Part shown: piece after piece, positions 8,033 through 16,696 of the stretch
Position numbering within the stretch: position 1 is the first letter of the stretch
How the letters are laid out: the number at the start of each line of letters is the position of its first letter
NCBI GenBank assembly: GCA_011390275.1
Contig: JAABST010000020.1
Span: 16,965-80,964 of the forward strand
Origin: Geitlerinema sp. S16
GTDB taxonomy: Bacteria > Cyanobacteriota > Cyanobacteriia > Cyanobacteriales > Geitlerinemataceae
Length of the DNA: 64,000 bases
Direction: 5' to 3'
The notes under the pieces: generated by a model
What the model saw: the letters and a program-made list of their open reading frames with translations, nothing else
Database searches by the model: none
What the model was told of the DNA's origin: nothing
Translations under genes and position numbers: made by a program

Positions 8033-8926
8033 CTAAACTTCCACATCGATCGCCAACTGATAGAGTTCTCGCCGAGATTGTTGCGTGTGTTGGGCGAGCT
8101 GCTGGCACGCTTGCGATCGCGAGAGTCCTTCATCTCCGATCAGCCGCTGCAATTCGGCTTTTAGCTCGGCCTCGGACAAGATGGGCATCTCGGCTGGCAG
8201 CGCACCGGCGATCGTCAGGGTGTATTCCCCTTGCGGCTTGCGCGTGGCATAGAGTTCCACCGCGCCTGCGAGGGAACCGCGCCAAATTTCTTCGTAGCGT
8301 TTCGTCAGCTCCCGCCCGATCGCAATCTGGCGATCGTCGCCGCAAACCCGCGCCAAATCCGCGAGGGTCTGACAAATTCGGTGCGGCGCTTCGTACAAAA
8401 TCGTGGTGCGCGTCTCCCGCGCCAGCGTTTCTAGGCTTAACCGTCGCGGTTTCGTTTTCGTCGGTAAAAACCCATCAAAGGCAAAGCGATCGCTATCGAG
8501 ACCCGACACGCTCAAGGCCGTAATACTGGCACTAACGCCGGGGATCGGCACGATCGTGATCCCCGCTGCGGCGCAGGCCGCCACCAGATCCCCCCCCGGA
8601 TCGGAAATCCCCGGCATCCCCGCATCCGTCACCACCGCGATCGACTCACCCCGCTGCAAACGTTCGATCAATCTAGGGGTTTGCTTGGTGCGATTGTGCT
8701 GGTGGTAACTCAGTTGTCGCGTCGTGATCTGGAAATGCTGAAGCAGTCGAGCCGTATGGCGAGTATCTTCGGCGGCGATCGCATCGACCGCTTGCAAAAT
8801 CCGCACCGCACGAAACGTCATATCCTCCAGATTGCCGATCGGCGTTCCCACGACATACAACGTGCCGCTCGGTGGGCTGGATAACGACGGGTCTAAAGTC
8901 TCCGCTGAGATCTCAGAAGGCGTCAT
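8033..8926 (-). CDS. rsmI: 16S rRNA (cytidine1402-2'-O)-methyltransferase
   Basis: 297 residues from the ATG at 8926; a GTG at 8953 is an alternative that adds nine residues. The tetrapyrrole-methylase fold signatures are clear: GTLYVVGTPIGNLEDMTFRAV, IAAEDTRHTARLL, VVTDAGMPGISDPGG, IPGVSASITALSVSG and TTILYEAPHRI. RsmI uses SAM to methylate the ribose of C1402 in the ribosomal P site. The C-terminus carries the short helical domain typical of full-length RsmI. Confidence 0.95.
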   Translation of the reverse strand: MTPSEISAETLDPSLSSPPSGTLYVVGTPIGNLEDMTFRAVRILQAVDAIAAEDTRHTARLLQHFQITTRQLSYHQHNRTKQTPRLIERLQRGESIAVVTDAGMPGISDPGGDLVAACAAAGITIVPIPGVSASITALSVSGLDSDRFAFDGFLPTKTKPRRLSLETLARETRTTILYEAPHRICQTLADLARVCGDDRQIAIGRELTKRYEEIWRGSLAGAVELYATRKPQGEYTLTIAGALPAEMPILSEAELKAELQRLIGDEGLSRSQACQQLAQHTQQSRRELYQLAIDVEV

Positions 8927-9045
8927 TGGGTCAGGGTTTGGGGCGATCGTCACAGTAAATTTCGCGGCATCATAATCATTCGTCTTTGATTTTCTATTGT
9001 ATTTGGTCTTGGATTGTCAGCATCGTGCTATCCTGTTTCAGGTTA

Positions 9046-9119
9046 CGGGATGTAGCGCAGCTTGGTAGCGCACTTCGTTCGGGACGAAGGGGCCGTGGGT
9101 TCGAATCCCGCCATCCCGA
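9046..9119 (+). tRNA. tRNA-Pro, anticodon CGG
   Basis: A 74-nt cloverleaf: acceptor CGGGATG pairs with CATCCCG, D-stem GCGC/GCGC, anticodon stem CTTCG/CGAAG with loop TTCGGGA giving anticodon CGG, and T-arm GTGGG-TTCGAAT-CCCGC, with discriminator A. The CCA end is not encoded, as is common in cyanobacteria; a CCA-adding enzyme gene lies in the same window. A strong hairpin follows 26 bases later. Confidence 0.97.
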
Positions 9120-9145
9120 TTGGTTAGCGATAGCATCAAAACAAT

Positions 9146-9188
9146 AAGAGCACGGTTAGAGCGGCGATGCGCCCCTAACCGTGCTCTT
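9146..9188 (+). terminator. Hairpin downstream of tRNA-Pro
   Basis: A perfect 14-bp stem, AAGAGCACGGTTAG (9146-9159) with CTAACCGTGCTCTT (9175-9188), and a 15-base loop. The T-run after it is weak, but position and stability fit a terminator for the tRNA transcript. Confidence 0.7.
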
Positions 9189-9304
9189 GATCTATATCGC
9201 GATATCGTCATACGTTGCGATCGTCGTGTGCCCTGTTTATCGTTTGACCGATGGATTGATGCGTCAGTTTGGTGATCGCGATCACCCATCGGTCACTTTA
9301 CTCG

Positions 9305-9532
9305 TTAGTAATACGAAGGCTCAAAATTGGCGGGATCGTAGAGAAAGCGTGTCGCCGTTTCCTCTAGGCGATTAATCTGAAACAGATCGATCGTATTGCT
9401 GCGACGCAACGCTGCTAGGTAACCATCAAGATACATTCTGAGATCATCGGCGCGGTAGCCGCGATCCCAAAGGTTGGTAAACGTATCCGTCAGGTGTTGA
9501 TAGTGGCGTACGGTATCAGGATCTTGAAGCAT
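9305..9532 (-). CDS. Small conserved cyanobacterial protein (DUF6761-like)
   Basis: 75 residues, MLQDPDTVRHYQHLTD... with a helical body (YRADDLRMYLDGYLAALR) and the ending TRFLYDPANFEPSYY. The pattern of a 75-residue helical protein with a RLEE..A.RFLYDP.NFE tail matches small cyanobacterial proteins I associate with DUF6761. The function is unknown. It stands alone between the tRNA hairpin and a long intergenic stretch. Confidence 0.72.
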   Translation of the reverse strand: MLQDPDTVRHYQHLTDTFTNLWDRGYRADDLRMYLDGYLAALRRSNTIDLFQINRLEETATRFLYDPANFEPSYY

Positions 9533-9947
9533 GATCGTGACCTCGTGGTAGGCGAAACAATGGGTGGTGTGGAAGACCGAAAACGAGCGGGATAATGTAT
9601 AGCCAGCGATGCGAAATCGGCTTCAATAATTTCTATTTTAAAGTGATGGTATCTACAGCTCCAACGATCGAGCTTCCTGAACTCCGCGATCGTGGGGATC
9701 AGGCTCGGTTGTTGTCATGTATTGAAGTCCGAATCTAACGGATGGTCATCGCTGCACGCGGACTGGCTTTATTCTGCCTGAGCCTGCGGATTGGCCATTT
9801 TCATCCCAGGGATGCCCCCAACAATTCGGACAAATTAGAATGAAGACAATCAAGCTGTTGTCCAAGTGCTATGTCAGCGATCGTGCGGCATAGAGCACAA
9901 CAATGGCGCGAACATCCAATAATCTAACTGCGTTTTGGACGATAACA
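9533..9947. other. Intergenic region without a recognised gene
   Basis: 415 bp between two small genes that point away from each other. No coding frame with a recognisable product was found. It presumably contains both promoters; I could not pin a clear -35/-10 pair. Confidence 0.4.
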
Positions 9948-10142
9948 ATGAAAAAATTATTCCTGATAGCTTTGCTGGGATTGTACGTTGGCGGAAGCGT
10001 CAAACTCTGGAAAGGATTTTCACGTACAAATTTCAATCAAGATTTCACAACTCGGCTGCTGTTGTCTTTGATTTGGCCGGTGTTATTTGCGGGCAATAAA
10101 TCCTTTCGAGGCAATTTCCAAAAAGCCCTGAAAGGTAGTTAA
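9948..10142 (+). CDS. Small single-pass membrane protein
   Basis: 64 residues starting at the ATG of MKKLFLIALLGLYVGGSVKLWKGF. A Lys-Lys start, one hydrophobic helix and the second semi-hydrophobic stretch TTRLLLSLIWPVLFAG suggest a small inner-membrane or thylakoid protein. An in-frame ATG at 9903 would add 15 residues without a hydrophobic start, and I judge it less likely. A strong terminator follows 40 bp later, which supports a real transcribed gene. The function is not recognised. Confidence 0.6.
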   Translation: MKKLFLIALLGLYVGGSVKLWKGFSRTNFNQDFTTRLLLSLIWPVLFAGNKSFRGNFQKALKGS

Positions 10143-10497
10143 ATTCGCAATTTTGCTTAACAAACTGAGCGAATAAAAAATAAGCGCAGATATTTTCACT
10201 GAATATATCTGCGCTTTGGATTATGTGGGCTGGTTACACGAATCCATTCATTCAAAATGATGATGTTTTTTGTCAGTCCACATTCAGATCGGTATCAATG
10301 CTGTCCTAAGCACATAAAGATATTAAGTAGCCCAAGAAAATTAAAGTGACTTAAGCCACGTAACTCAATTACCTCGGTTGTAGACAAACTGGAAGCTTGT
10401 GTTACGAATAATATCCATTAATTAGCTTGAACGACTTAGTATTTATGCACGTGTTTAGACAGAAAAATGTTAGAAAAAGATCTGACTATCCGGCATG
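10143..10497. other. Convergent intergenic region
   Basis: 355 bp between the small membrane protein gene and the glutathione peroxidase gene. It holds the terminator at 10182-10217; the remaining A+T-rich 280 bp shows no gene. Confidence 0.5.
10182..10217 (+). terminator. Rho-independent terminator
   Basis: Twelve-base perfect stem AAGCGCAGATAT (10182-10193) with ATATCTGCGCTT (10205-10216), preceded by an A-run and followed by a short T-run. The A-run before it would also serve the opposite strand. Confidence 0.8.
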
Positions 10498-10962
10498 TTA
10501 GCCTAGCGCTTTATCGATCGCCGCACGCAAACCAGCATCATCAGGCGTCGTTTTCGGATCGAAGCGATCGGCTACCGTTCCGTCACGTCCTACAACAAAC
10601 TTTCCGAAGTTCCACGAAATATCATCACCGTCTCCGACCAAGAATTGATAGAGAGGGCTACGATTGTCGCCATTGACATCTTGCTTTTCAAGCAAGGTGA
10701 AATTCACGTCATACTTACTGCTCGTGAACTTTTTGATTTCTTCAGGGCTACCGGGTTCTTGAGCGCCAAACTGATTGCAAGGAACACCAATGACCTCGAA
10801 GCCGCGTTCTTTAAACTCGTTATAGAGTTCCACCAATCCTGAATATTGGGGAGTGAGGCCGCAGGCGCTCGCAACGTTAACAAAAAGTACCACTTTGTTC
10901 GCGATTACATCTTCCGAAAGGGGAGTGCCATCGAGGGTAGCAAGGTTAGCGGGTAAAGGCAT
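10498..10962 (-). CDS. Glutathione peroxidase-family thiol peroxidase
   Basis: 154 residues from the ATG at 10962; an in-frame start eight codons earlier is possible. The Gpx signatures are FVNVASACGLTPQYSGL with the peroxidatic Cys34 (cysteine, not selenocysteine), VIGVPCNQFGAQEPG with the conserved Gln, and the SWNFGKFVV block with the conserved Trp and Asn. Cyanobacterial members reduce lipid and organic hydroperoxides, using thioredoxin or NADPH-linked donors more than glutathione. It is cytoplasmic, since no signal peptide is present. Confidence 0.95.
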   Translation of the reverse strand: MPLPANLATLDGTPLSEDVIANKVVLFVNVASACGLTPQYSGLVELYNEFKERGFEVIGVPCNQFGAQEPGSPEEIKKFTSSKYDVNFTLLEKQDVNGDNRSPLYQFLVGDGDDISWNFGKFVVGRDGTVADRFDPKTTPDDAGLRAAIDKALG

Positions 10963-11072
10963 GGTTAAGAGATGATTGATTGACAATGGGTTTTATTATT
11001 CAATATTTCTGAGAACTCGTGCATTCGTGATCGCCCCCCTAGTAAAGTGCGGGATTTGCCGAATCGTCATGG

Positions 11073-11927
11073 TTAGCCGAAGACGACGGTGCGGTTACCG
11101 TAGGCAAGGACTCGGTGTTCGAGGTGCGATCGCACGGCACGGGAGAGGACGACCCGTTCGAGATCTTTTCCTTTCCGAATCAGATCGGCGACTTCATCGC
11201 GATGACTGACGCGAACCACGTCTTGTTCGACGATCGGCCCTTCATCGAGATCCGCCGTGACGTAGTGGGAGGTGGCGCCGATGATTTTGACGCCGCGTGC
11301 GTAGGCGCGATGGTAGGGTTTGGCTCCGGCAAAGGCGGGTAAGAAGGAATGGTGAATGTTGAGGGTTTTCGGAAATTGCGAAATAAAGTGATTGCTGAGA
11401 ACCTGCATGTATTTCGCGAGGACGACGAGATCGATGTTGTACTGCGCGAGGAGTTCGAGTTCGTGGGCTTCTTGGTGTGCTTTGGTGTCGGCGGTGATGG
11501 GAACGTGGTGGAAGTCGATGCCGTATTGGTCGGCGATCGGCTTGAGGTCGCTATGGTTGCTGATGATCAGCGGGATTTCGGCCTTGAGTTCGCCCGATCG
11601 CGATCGCCAGAGCAAATCGAGCAAACAATGATCTTGCTTCGTTACCCAGAGTGAAATGCGCGGGATTTGATCGGAAAAGTGAAGTTCCCAGTAAGCGCCG
11701 AGGGGATCGGCGATCGCGGCAAAGGCAGGGCCGACGATTTCGCGCGGTAGGTTAAAGCCGTCGAGCTGCCATTCGATCCGGCTGAGAAATAAGCCCGCTG
11801 ACAAATCGGTATGGTGATCGGCGTGGATGATGTTGCCGCCGTTGGAATAGATGAAGTTGGCGAGCTTGGCCACCAGGCCGGGAGTGTCGGGGCAGGAGAG
11901 CAAAATCGTCGCAGTTGCAGCGGTCAT
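11073..11927 (-). CDS. purU: Formyltetrahydrofolate deformylase
   Basis: 284 residues from the ATG at 11927 (MTAATATILLSCPDTPGLVAKL). An N-terminal ACT domain of about 80 residues is followed by a formyltransferase-like catalytic domain with PLIISNHSDLKPIADQYGI, LAKYMQVLSNHFI, INIHHSFLPAFAGAKPY and the GATSHYVTADLDEGPII-type block, here with GPIVEQD. The enzyme hydrolyses 10-formyl-THF to formate and THF and balances one-carbon pools. The ACT domain implies amino-acid control (glycine/methionine in E. coli). Confidence 0.96.
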   Translation of the reverse strand: MTAATATILLSCPDTPGLVAKLANFIYSNGGNIIHADHHTDLSAGLFLSRIEWQLDGFNLPREIVGPAFAAIADPLGAYWELHFSDQIPRISLWVTKQDHCLLDLLWRSRSGELKAEIPLIISNHSDLKPIADQYGIDFHHVPITADTKAHQEAHELELLAQYNIDLVVLAKYMQVLSNHFISQFPKTLNIHHSFLPAFAGAKPYHRAYARGVKIIGATSHYVTADLDEGPIVEQDVVRVSHRDEVADLIRKGKDLERVVLSRAVRSHLEHRVLAYGNRTVVFG

Positions 11928-12291
11928 AGGGTGTTGAACGCAGGAAATTTCAGATTGGGGGCAAGGCATGTACCGTCGTCAAACTTAACAGGTTCGGCTC
12001 GATTGTGTTCTCTTGGGTTGATATGACTGAAATATCGTCATGTTTGGCCATTTGGGAAGCCGAAAATCATCCAAGGGGATAATCTAGAGCGTATTGAATG
12101 GGCGAATCTTTGTGGTTCTCGAAACATATTGTCGCCTCTATACATCTCTACTCAATATTTAGACCTAACATTTAAAGACCAACAGCTAGATTCCCGGTAC
12201 ATTGCTTCAGACTTTCGTATTCTTAAGCTAGATATCGTGGGTTATCGTGTTCTATCTCTTCCTATTGCGCTCTTTCTCGCCTTTGCGATCT
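11928..12291. other. Divergent intergenic region
   Basis: 364 bp between purU and the CHAT protease gene. It is A+T-rich around 12120-12250, as expected for a promoter. No gene is seen; an open frame that starts at 12129 overlaps the CHAT gene in another frame and is rejected. Confidence 0.5.
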
Positions 12292-14889
12292 ATGGTTTCT
12301 CCGCCTTTCTCTCCGCTTCCAGGCTCACTGCGTTGGTTCCAACGAGCGGGTGTGGTGTCTTCGATGATGATGGCCACAACGCTAGGTGAGATGGCATTTA
12401 CTCCGATCGCGCAGGCGCTCGATCGCGCTGCTGTACCGAATACAGGCCGCTTGGAGGTTGAATTTCGCTCTGCTAGCGCTTTAGTCGATGCGGGTCTACA
12501 GGCATACGAACGCGGGGAGTTCGTCACGGCGATCGAGGTCTGGCAACAGGCGCTCGCAACGCCGCTGTCGGCGGAGGATGTGGCGACCGTTTATAGCAAT
12601 CTGGCGGCGGCCTATCAGGCGATCGGCCAGCCGGAACGCGCGGCGATCGCCTGGGATAGCGCGATCGACTACTACGAGACACAACCGGATAGCGGTCTCA
12701 TCGTCGCTCAACTTTTAATCGAGCAGGCTCAGTCCTTCGATACCCTCGGCCAGCACGTTCGAGCGATCGAGCTGCTCGAACGTGCCATTTCCCTGGCGGA
12801 TAGTGCCGAGGATTCCGCGACGCTTGCGGCGGCCAATGGTGCTTTGGGTAACGCTCAATGGGCGGCGGGAGACTATGAGAAAGCGATTCAGGCGCATCGC
12901 ACGAGTCTTGAGATTGCCCGCGAAACGGAGAATGTTTTATTCTCGGCGATCGCCTACAACAACCTGGGCAATGTTTATGAAAGCCAGGTACAGCGTTTTC
13001 AGTATCAACTTAGCGTGGCCGAGGCTGAGGGCGAGATCGCCGATGCTGAGCGTTATCAGTCCAATCTGACGCGATCAATCGCCAGTGCGATCGATTCCGC
13101 TCAGCGTAGCGTCGCCGTGAGTCAGCAAATCGGCGGTATTGTCGAAGCCCGCGCCTTACTCAATCTCAATCGAATTTTGGCGTTACGTGTCGAGAACGAT
13201 GCCGCGATCGCCCGTGCCAACATTGCCGAGATTGAAGCGAATCGAGATCGGGCGATCGCCCTGCTAGAACGTGAACCCGCCTCGCGTAATAAAGCCTTTG
13301 CGCTGATCAATGCCGCGACGGACAAAAATAACCGACTCGATCCCCAACGCCAAGCCCTAATCTTGCGCGATGCCGTGTCCGTGTCGCGAGACATTGGCGA
13401 TCGACGTGCCGAATCCTTTGCCCTGGGTTCCCTCGGTTCGGTGTACGAGCGAAACCGTGCCTATGATGAGGCGATGGCTCTGACGCAACAGGCGCAAATT
13501 GCCGCCCAAGAGGTAGACGCGACCGACAGTCTCTACCGCTGGCAGTGGCAAGCGGGTCGCATTCGCCTTGCGACGGGCGAGAAGGATGAAGCGATCGAGT
13601 CCTATCGTGCCGCGATCAATTCGCTGCAAAGCATTCGAGGTGATATCGTCGCCGCGAATAAAGACATTCAGTTCGACTTTCGCGATACCGTCGAGCCTGT
13701 GTACCGTGAATTGATTTCGCAGCTCCTGAGTGCCGAGGTTGAACCGGCGCAAAAGCAAGCCAATCTGCGCGAAGTGCTCGATGTGTTGGAACTGCTAAAG
13801 ATTGCCGAATTGCAGAACTTTTTTGGCGATGACTGTGTCGAAGTCGCCCAATCCATCGTCGAAGCGAGTGGGCAGCTTACCGATCGCAACGCTGCCGCTG
13901 TTTACAGTATTATTCTCGGCGATCGAACTGAACTCATCGTCCGCCTCGCCGACGGGTCGTTACTGCAACGCACGGTGAATCTGGATCAGGCAGAACTTGA
14001 AACCCGAGTGGACGAGTTTCGCCGTCTCCTCGAAAAACGCGGCACGAACGAATACTTAACCTATGCCCAATCTCTCTATCGCAGCCTGTTTGAACCCATC
14101 GCTGCGGACATAAAAGCGGCGGCTCCCCAAACTCTCGTCTTTATTCAGGATGGTGTCCTACGCAAAATTCCCATGGCAGCGCTGCACGACGGTGACCATT
14201 TCCTGATCGAAGACTACGCGATCGCCACAACTCCCAGCCTTCAGCTCACCAGCCAATCCGATCTCAAAAAAGATGAAATGAATGCGCTCATCCTGGGCTT
14301 AACCGTTGCGCGTCCGCCTTTTGCGGCTCTCGCAGGTGTTGCCGAGGAAACCCAGGATGTTTATAACCGTCTCGGCGGTGAGATCTTGCTCGATCGTGAG
14401 TTCACCCTCAAAAACTTTGAGGCGGAGCTAGGCAATGATGCTTATTCGATCGTCCATATGGCCACTCACGGGCGCTTCGGTGTTGATTCCGACACGACGT
14501 TTTTGCTGGCGTACGACGATAAAATCACGATCGACAGCATCGATACGCTCTTGCGATCGCGAGCCGTGCGATCGGGCAGCGCTCGCCTCCAGCCGATCGA
14601 ACTGCTCACCCTAAGCGCCTGCCAAACCGCCGCCGGAGACAACCGCGCCGCCCTCGGCATTGCCGGAGTCGCCGTTCGCGCCGGAGCCAAAAGCGCCCTA
14701 GCCAGCCTCTGGTTCATCAACGATGCGTCCACCGTCGCGCTAATCGACACGTTCTACGCCGAACTGTCCAAACCGGGCGTCACCAAAGCCCAAGCCCTAC
14801 AGCGAGCCCAAATTGAAGCCATTAATGACTACGCCTACGAACACCCCGCCGTTTGGTCACCGTTCATCATGATCGGCAACTGGCTTTAA
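12292..14889 (+). CDS. TPR-CHAT caspase-like protease
   Basis: 865 residues from the ATG at 12292; a GTG at 12247 would add 15. Residues 1-43 include a hydrophobic stretch (VVSSMMMATTLGEMAF...QALDRA) that may be a signal peptide. Residues about 55-470 are tetratricopeptide repeats (DAGLQAYERGEFVTAIEVWQ, YSNLAAAYQAIGQPERAAIAW, AYNNLGNVYE). The CHAT peptidase domain fills about 560-865, with the catalytic dyad H726 in HMATHGRFG and C777 in LSACQTAAG, followed by GARSALASLWFINDAS-type sequence and the terminal PAVWSPFIMIG. CHAT domains are clan CD peptidases; TPR-fused ones are abundant in cyanobacteria and filamentous bacteria, with roles in regulated proteolysis or cell death mostly unproven. 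It stands alone. Confidence 0.93.
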   Translation: MVSPPFSPLPGSLRWFQRAGVVSSMMMATTLGEMAFTPIAQALDRAAVPNTGRLEVEFRSASALVDAGLQAYERGEFVTAIEVWQQALATPLSAEDVATVYSNLAAAYQAIGQPERAAIAWDSAIDYYETQPDSGLIVAQLLIEQAQSFDTLGQHVRAIELLERAISLADSAEDSATLAAANGALGNAQWAAGDYEKAIQAHRTSLEIARETENVLFSAIAYNNLGNVYESQVQRFQYQLSVAEAEGEIADAERYQSNLTRSIASAIDSAQRSVAVSQQIGGIVEARALLNLNRILALRVENDAAIARANIAEIEANRDRAIALLEREPASRNKAFALINAATDKNNRLDPQRQALILRDAVSVSRDIGDRRAESFALGSLGSVYERNRAYDEAMALTQQAQIAAQEVDATDSLYRWQWQAGRIRLATGEKDEAIESYRAAINSLQSIRGDIVAANKDIQFDFRDTVEPVYRELISQLLSAEVEPAQKQANLREVLDVLELLKIAELQNFFGDDCVEVAQSIVEASGQLTDRNAAAVYSIILGDRTELIVRLADGSLLQRTVNLDQAELETRVDEFRRLLEKRGTNEYLTYAQSLYRSLFEPIAADIKAAAPQTLVFIQDGVLRKIPMAALHDGDHFLIEDYAIATTPSLQLTSQSDLKKDEMNALILGLTVARPPFAALAGVAEETQDVYNRLGGEILLDREFTLKNFEAELGNDAYSIVHMATHGRFGVDSDTTFLLAYDDKITIDSIDTLLRSRAVRSGSARLQPIELLTLSACQTAAGDNRAALGIAGVAVRAGAKSALASLWFINDASTVALIDTFYAELSKPGVTKAQALQRAQIEAINDYAYEHPAVWSPFIMIGNWL

Positions 14890-15020
14890 TGAAGCAAAGT
14901 TTGATTGATCCAAGATTGATTGATTCAAGATTGATCAACAGACGAGTAACGCAGAGGTCTCGCCTGTTCCGGCGAGCAAGATTCCCACGCGACTCTTTCC
15001 ATTTTTGTCCGATTCTTTTA

Positions 15021-15145
15021 GGGCGTGTCATCAATTAATCGTAGAACCCTTATCGGTTAAACTGTTGAACGCCCGACCCAACAAAAAAATGAGGGGCTGT
15101 AACCCTTACTGGGTAAGCGCTAAAAATTTAATTGATGACAGCCCC
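15021..15145. mobile_element. 125-bp MITE-like element with 18-bp terminal inverted repeats
   Basis: The left end GGGCGTGTCATCAATTAA (15021-15038) and the right end TTAATTGATGACAGCCCC (15128-15145) are inverted repeats with two mismatches, flanked on both sides by TA (15019-15020 and 15146-15147). There is no open frame inside, so it is non-autonomous. A TA duplication is typical of Tc1/mariner-IS630-type transposition, though I cannot assign the family surely. The end of the element forms the stop codon of the glycosyltransferase gene. A half copy lies at 3299-3339. Confidence 0.82.
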
Positions 15146-16110
15146 TAGCCCGGATATCCCTTGAGCCAATCCTCTAGCACCATGTCATACTGCCCTGCTT
15201 GACTAGGCGGATAGGAACCGGCTTCGATTTGTTCAAGAAGATAGGGCAGGGCTTTGAGAAATTGCGGCCCATGATCGTTCGGATGCAGCGTCCAAGCCTG
15301 GGGAGCGGCCAAATCCATCCGAAAATACGGAGTATTCGCGATCGACTCCGAAACCATCACTTCCCAAGACTGTAACTTGCCTTTTTTAAACTGATAGCAA
15401 AGCGGAGTTTTGATGATGTTGGGGAGATGGTTGATTGCCTTTAACTTAAATCCTTTTTGAAACCAGACGATCGGCATCGGCAAAATTTTATCAAACCGTT
15501 TGCGATTGATCAGATAGCAGCGACTCCCGAAAAATTTATGTTTTGAAAACGATTGTGATGCGTCCGTCACTAAGCCCGGAGGCCCAGCCATAGGGCGAGC
15601 CGCCATTGCATAGGGATTTTCTTCTAGAAGTTTAATGGCGGCTTCGACCCAGCTAAAATCAGGTGCTTCATGCAGTAGAACATCGCTATCAAAATGCAGC
15701 AGATAATCGCTTGATGCAGCTTCGATTTGAAAGATTGAACCGAGGATCGGATAGCCCTTATAGTTATGCGTCGGTCTTAGATTGGCCGTGCCGAAGTGTT
15801 TTTTGTAGACCTGACGCTGGTAATCGATGTCGTATTCCATATCGACGGTACGATCGATCGCGCCCTGGGCGACTAGCCGATCGCCGATCGCCCGGACATC
15901 CTCCAGCGTACCGATATCGGGACGGCTTAACTTATCGCCCGACAGCGGTGCGGTATCGATCGCTAAAACTTTTTCAGTAAACGGGTAGCGGCACATTCGG
16001 ACAATGTGGGGAATCGTCTGCTCCAAAAAGGCAACATCCGTTCGCGCACCAAAAAAAGACAGCGTACAGCTTGGTAATATTTTGGGCTGAGTCGATAGGG
16101 GCGATGTCAT
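15145..16110 (-). CDS. GT-A-type glycosyltransferase-like protein
   Basis: 321 residues. A single Rossmann-like GT-A domain is suggested by the SCTLSFFGARTDVAFLEQTIPHIV start, the AASSDYLLHFDSDVLLHE segment with a DSD (DxD-type, metal/nucleotide-sugar binding) motif, and the later basic and aromatic C-terminus. No membrane helix is seen. The acceptor and donor are unknown. The stop codon TAG is built from the TA target and the first base of the adjacent TIR element. Precise removal of the element and one TA would leave TAA in the same frame, so the protein end is unchanged. Confidence 0.72.
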   Translation of the reverse strand: MTSPLSTQPKILPSCTLSFFGARTDVAFLEQTIPHIVRMCRYPFTEKVLAIDTAPLSGDKLSRPDIGTLEDVRAIGDRLVAQGAIDRTVDMEYDIDYQRQVYKKHFGTANLRPTHNYKGYPILGSIFQIEAASSDYLLHFDSDVLLHEAPDFSWVEAAIKLLEENPYAMAARPMAGPPGLVTDASQSFSKHKFFGSRCYLINRKRFDKILPMPIVWFQKGFKLKAINHLPNIIKTPLCYQFKKGKLQSWEVMVSESIANTPYFRMDLAAPQAWTLHPNDHGPQFLKALPYLLEQIEAGSYPPSQAGQYDMVLEDWLKGYPG

Positions 16111-16696
16111 GCGCTTGACCGGTAATGACTGAATCCATCAAATCGTAGCTGTTTCAGATACGTATGACGGCATTAACTTTACTATTCCACCCCTGACGAC
16201 TCATTCCGAAAACATACTGTTCATTCCGCTAGGTTTAAGCCCCGATTTTTCGTAGACGCATTAGCAAGCGATCGTCGATCAAATCCCGCCCAAACCCCGC
16301 CCACACCAAAATTGTGGATGGTTTGACGCGATCGAGCGCTGTGGGTGTTCAGAGGTCGATCGGTCGCCTTATTTTTTGAGACGAGAGATAGTCATTCGAT
16401 ATAAGAATGAAACACTTTCCATATCAGCGTCTCCCGAAAAGCCGGACTTCGGCTTCGCTCAGTCCTTGTAGGGCTGTCTCATGGCTAAGTCGATGGATAA
16501 ATTGCTGCGTTTGGATTTGGCGGCGATCGCAATCCCCAAACAGAGGGGGTTTCATGGTGGTAGCGACCCTTGGGTGACCGAAGTTTGAGAAAAATCTCGA
16601 TCGCGGTCTCCGGGATCAATCCCGAACCTAGTCCCCGCAAACCTGTACATTAAGACGAAACGAGGCTCAGACTCGAAACGATTTGATAGTGCAGTA
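16111..16696. other. Long divergent intergenic region
   Basis: 586 bp between the glycosyltransferase and antiporter genes. No convincing gene. It contains small structured pieces: a hairpin-like run near 16436-16465 (GCCGGACTTCGGC) and TAGGGCTGTCTCAT at about 16473, which loosely resembles the end of the TIR element at 15021. A long untranslated leader or small RNA is possible but not shown. Confidence 0.4.

Noticed and set aside
12129..12389. 86-codon frame before the CHAT gene
   Set aside because: It overlaps the CHAT start in another frame; the product resembles nothing and lacks a ribosome site.
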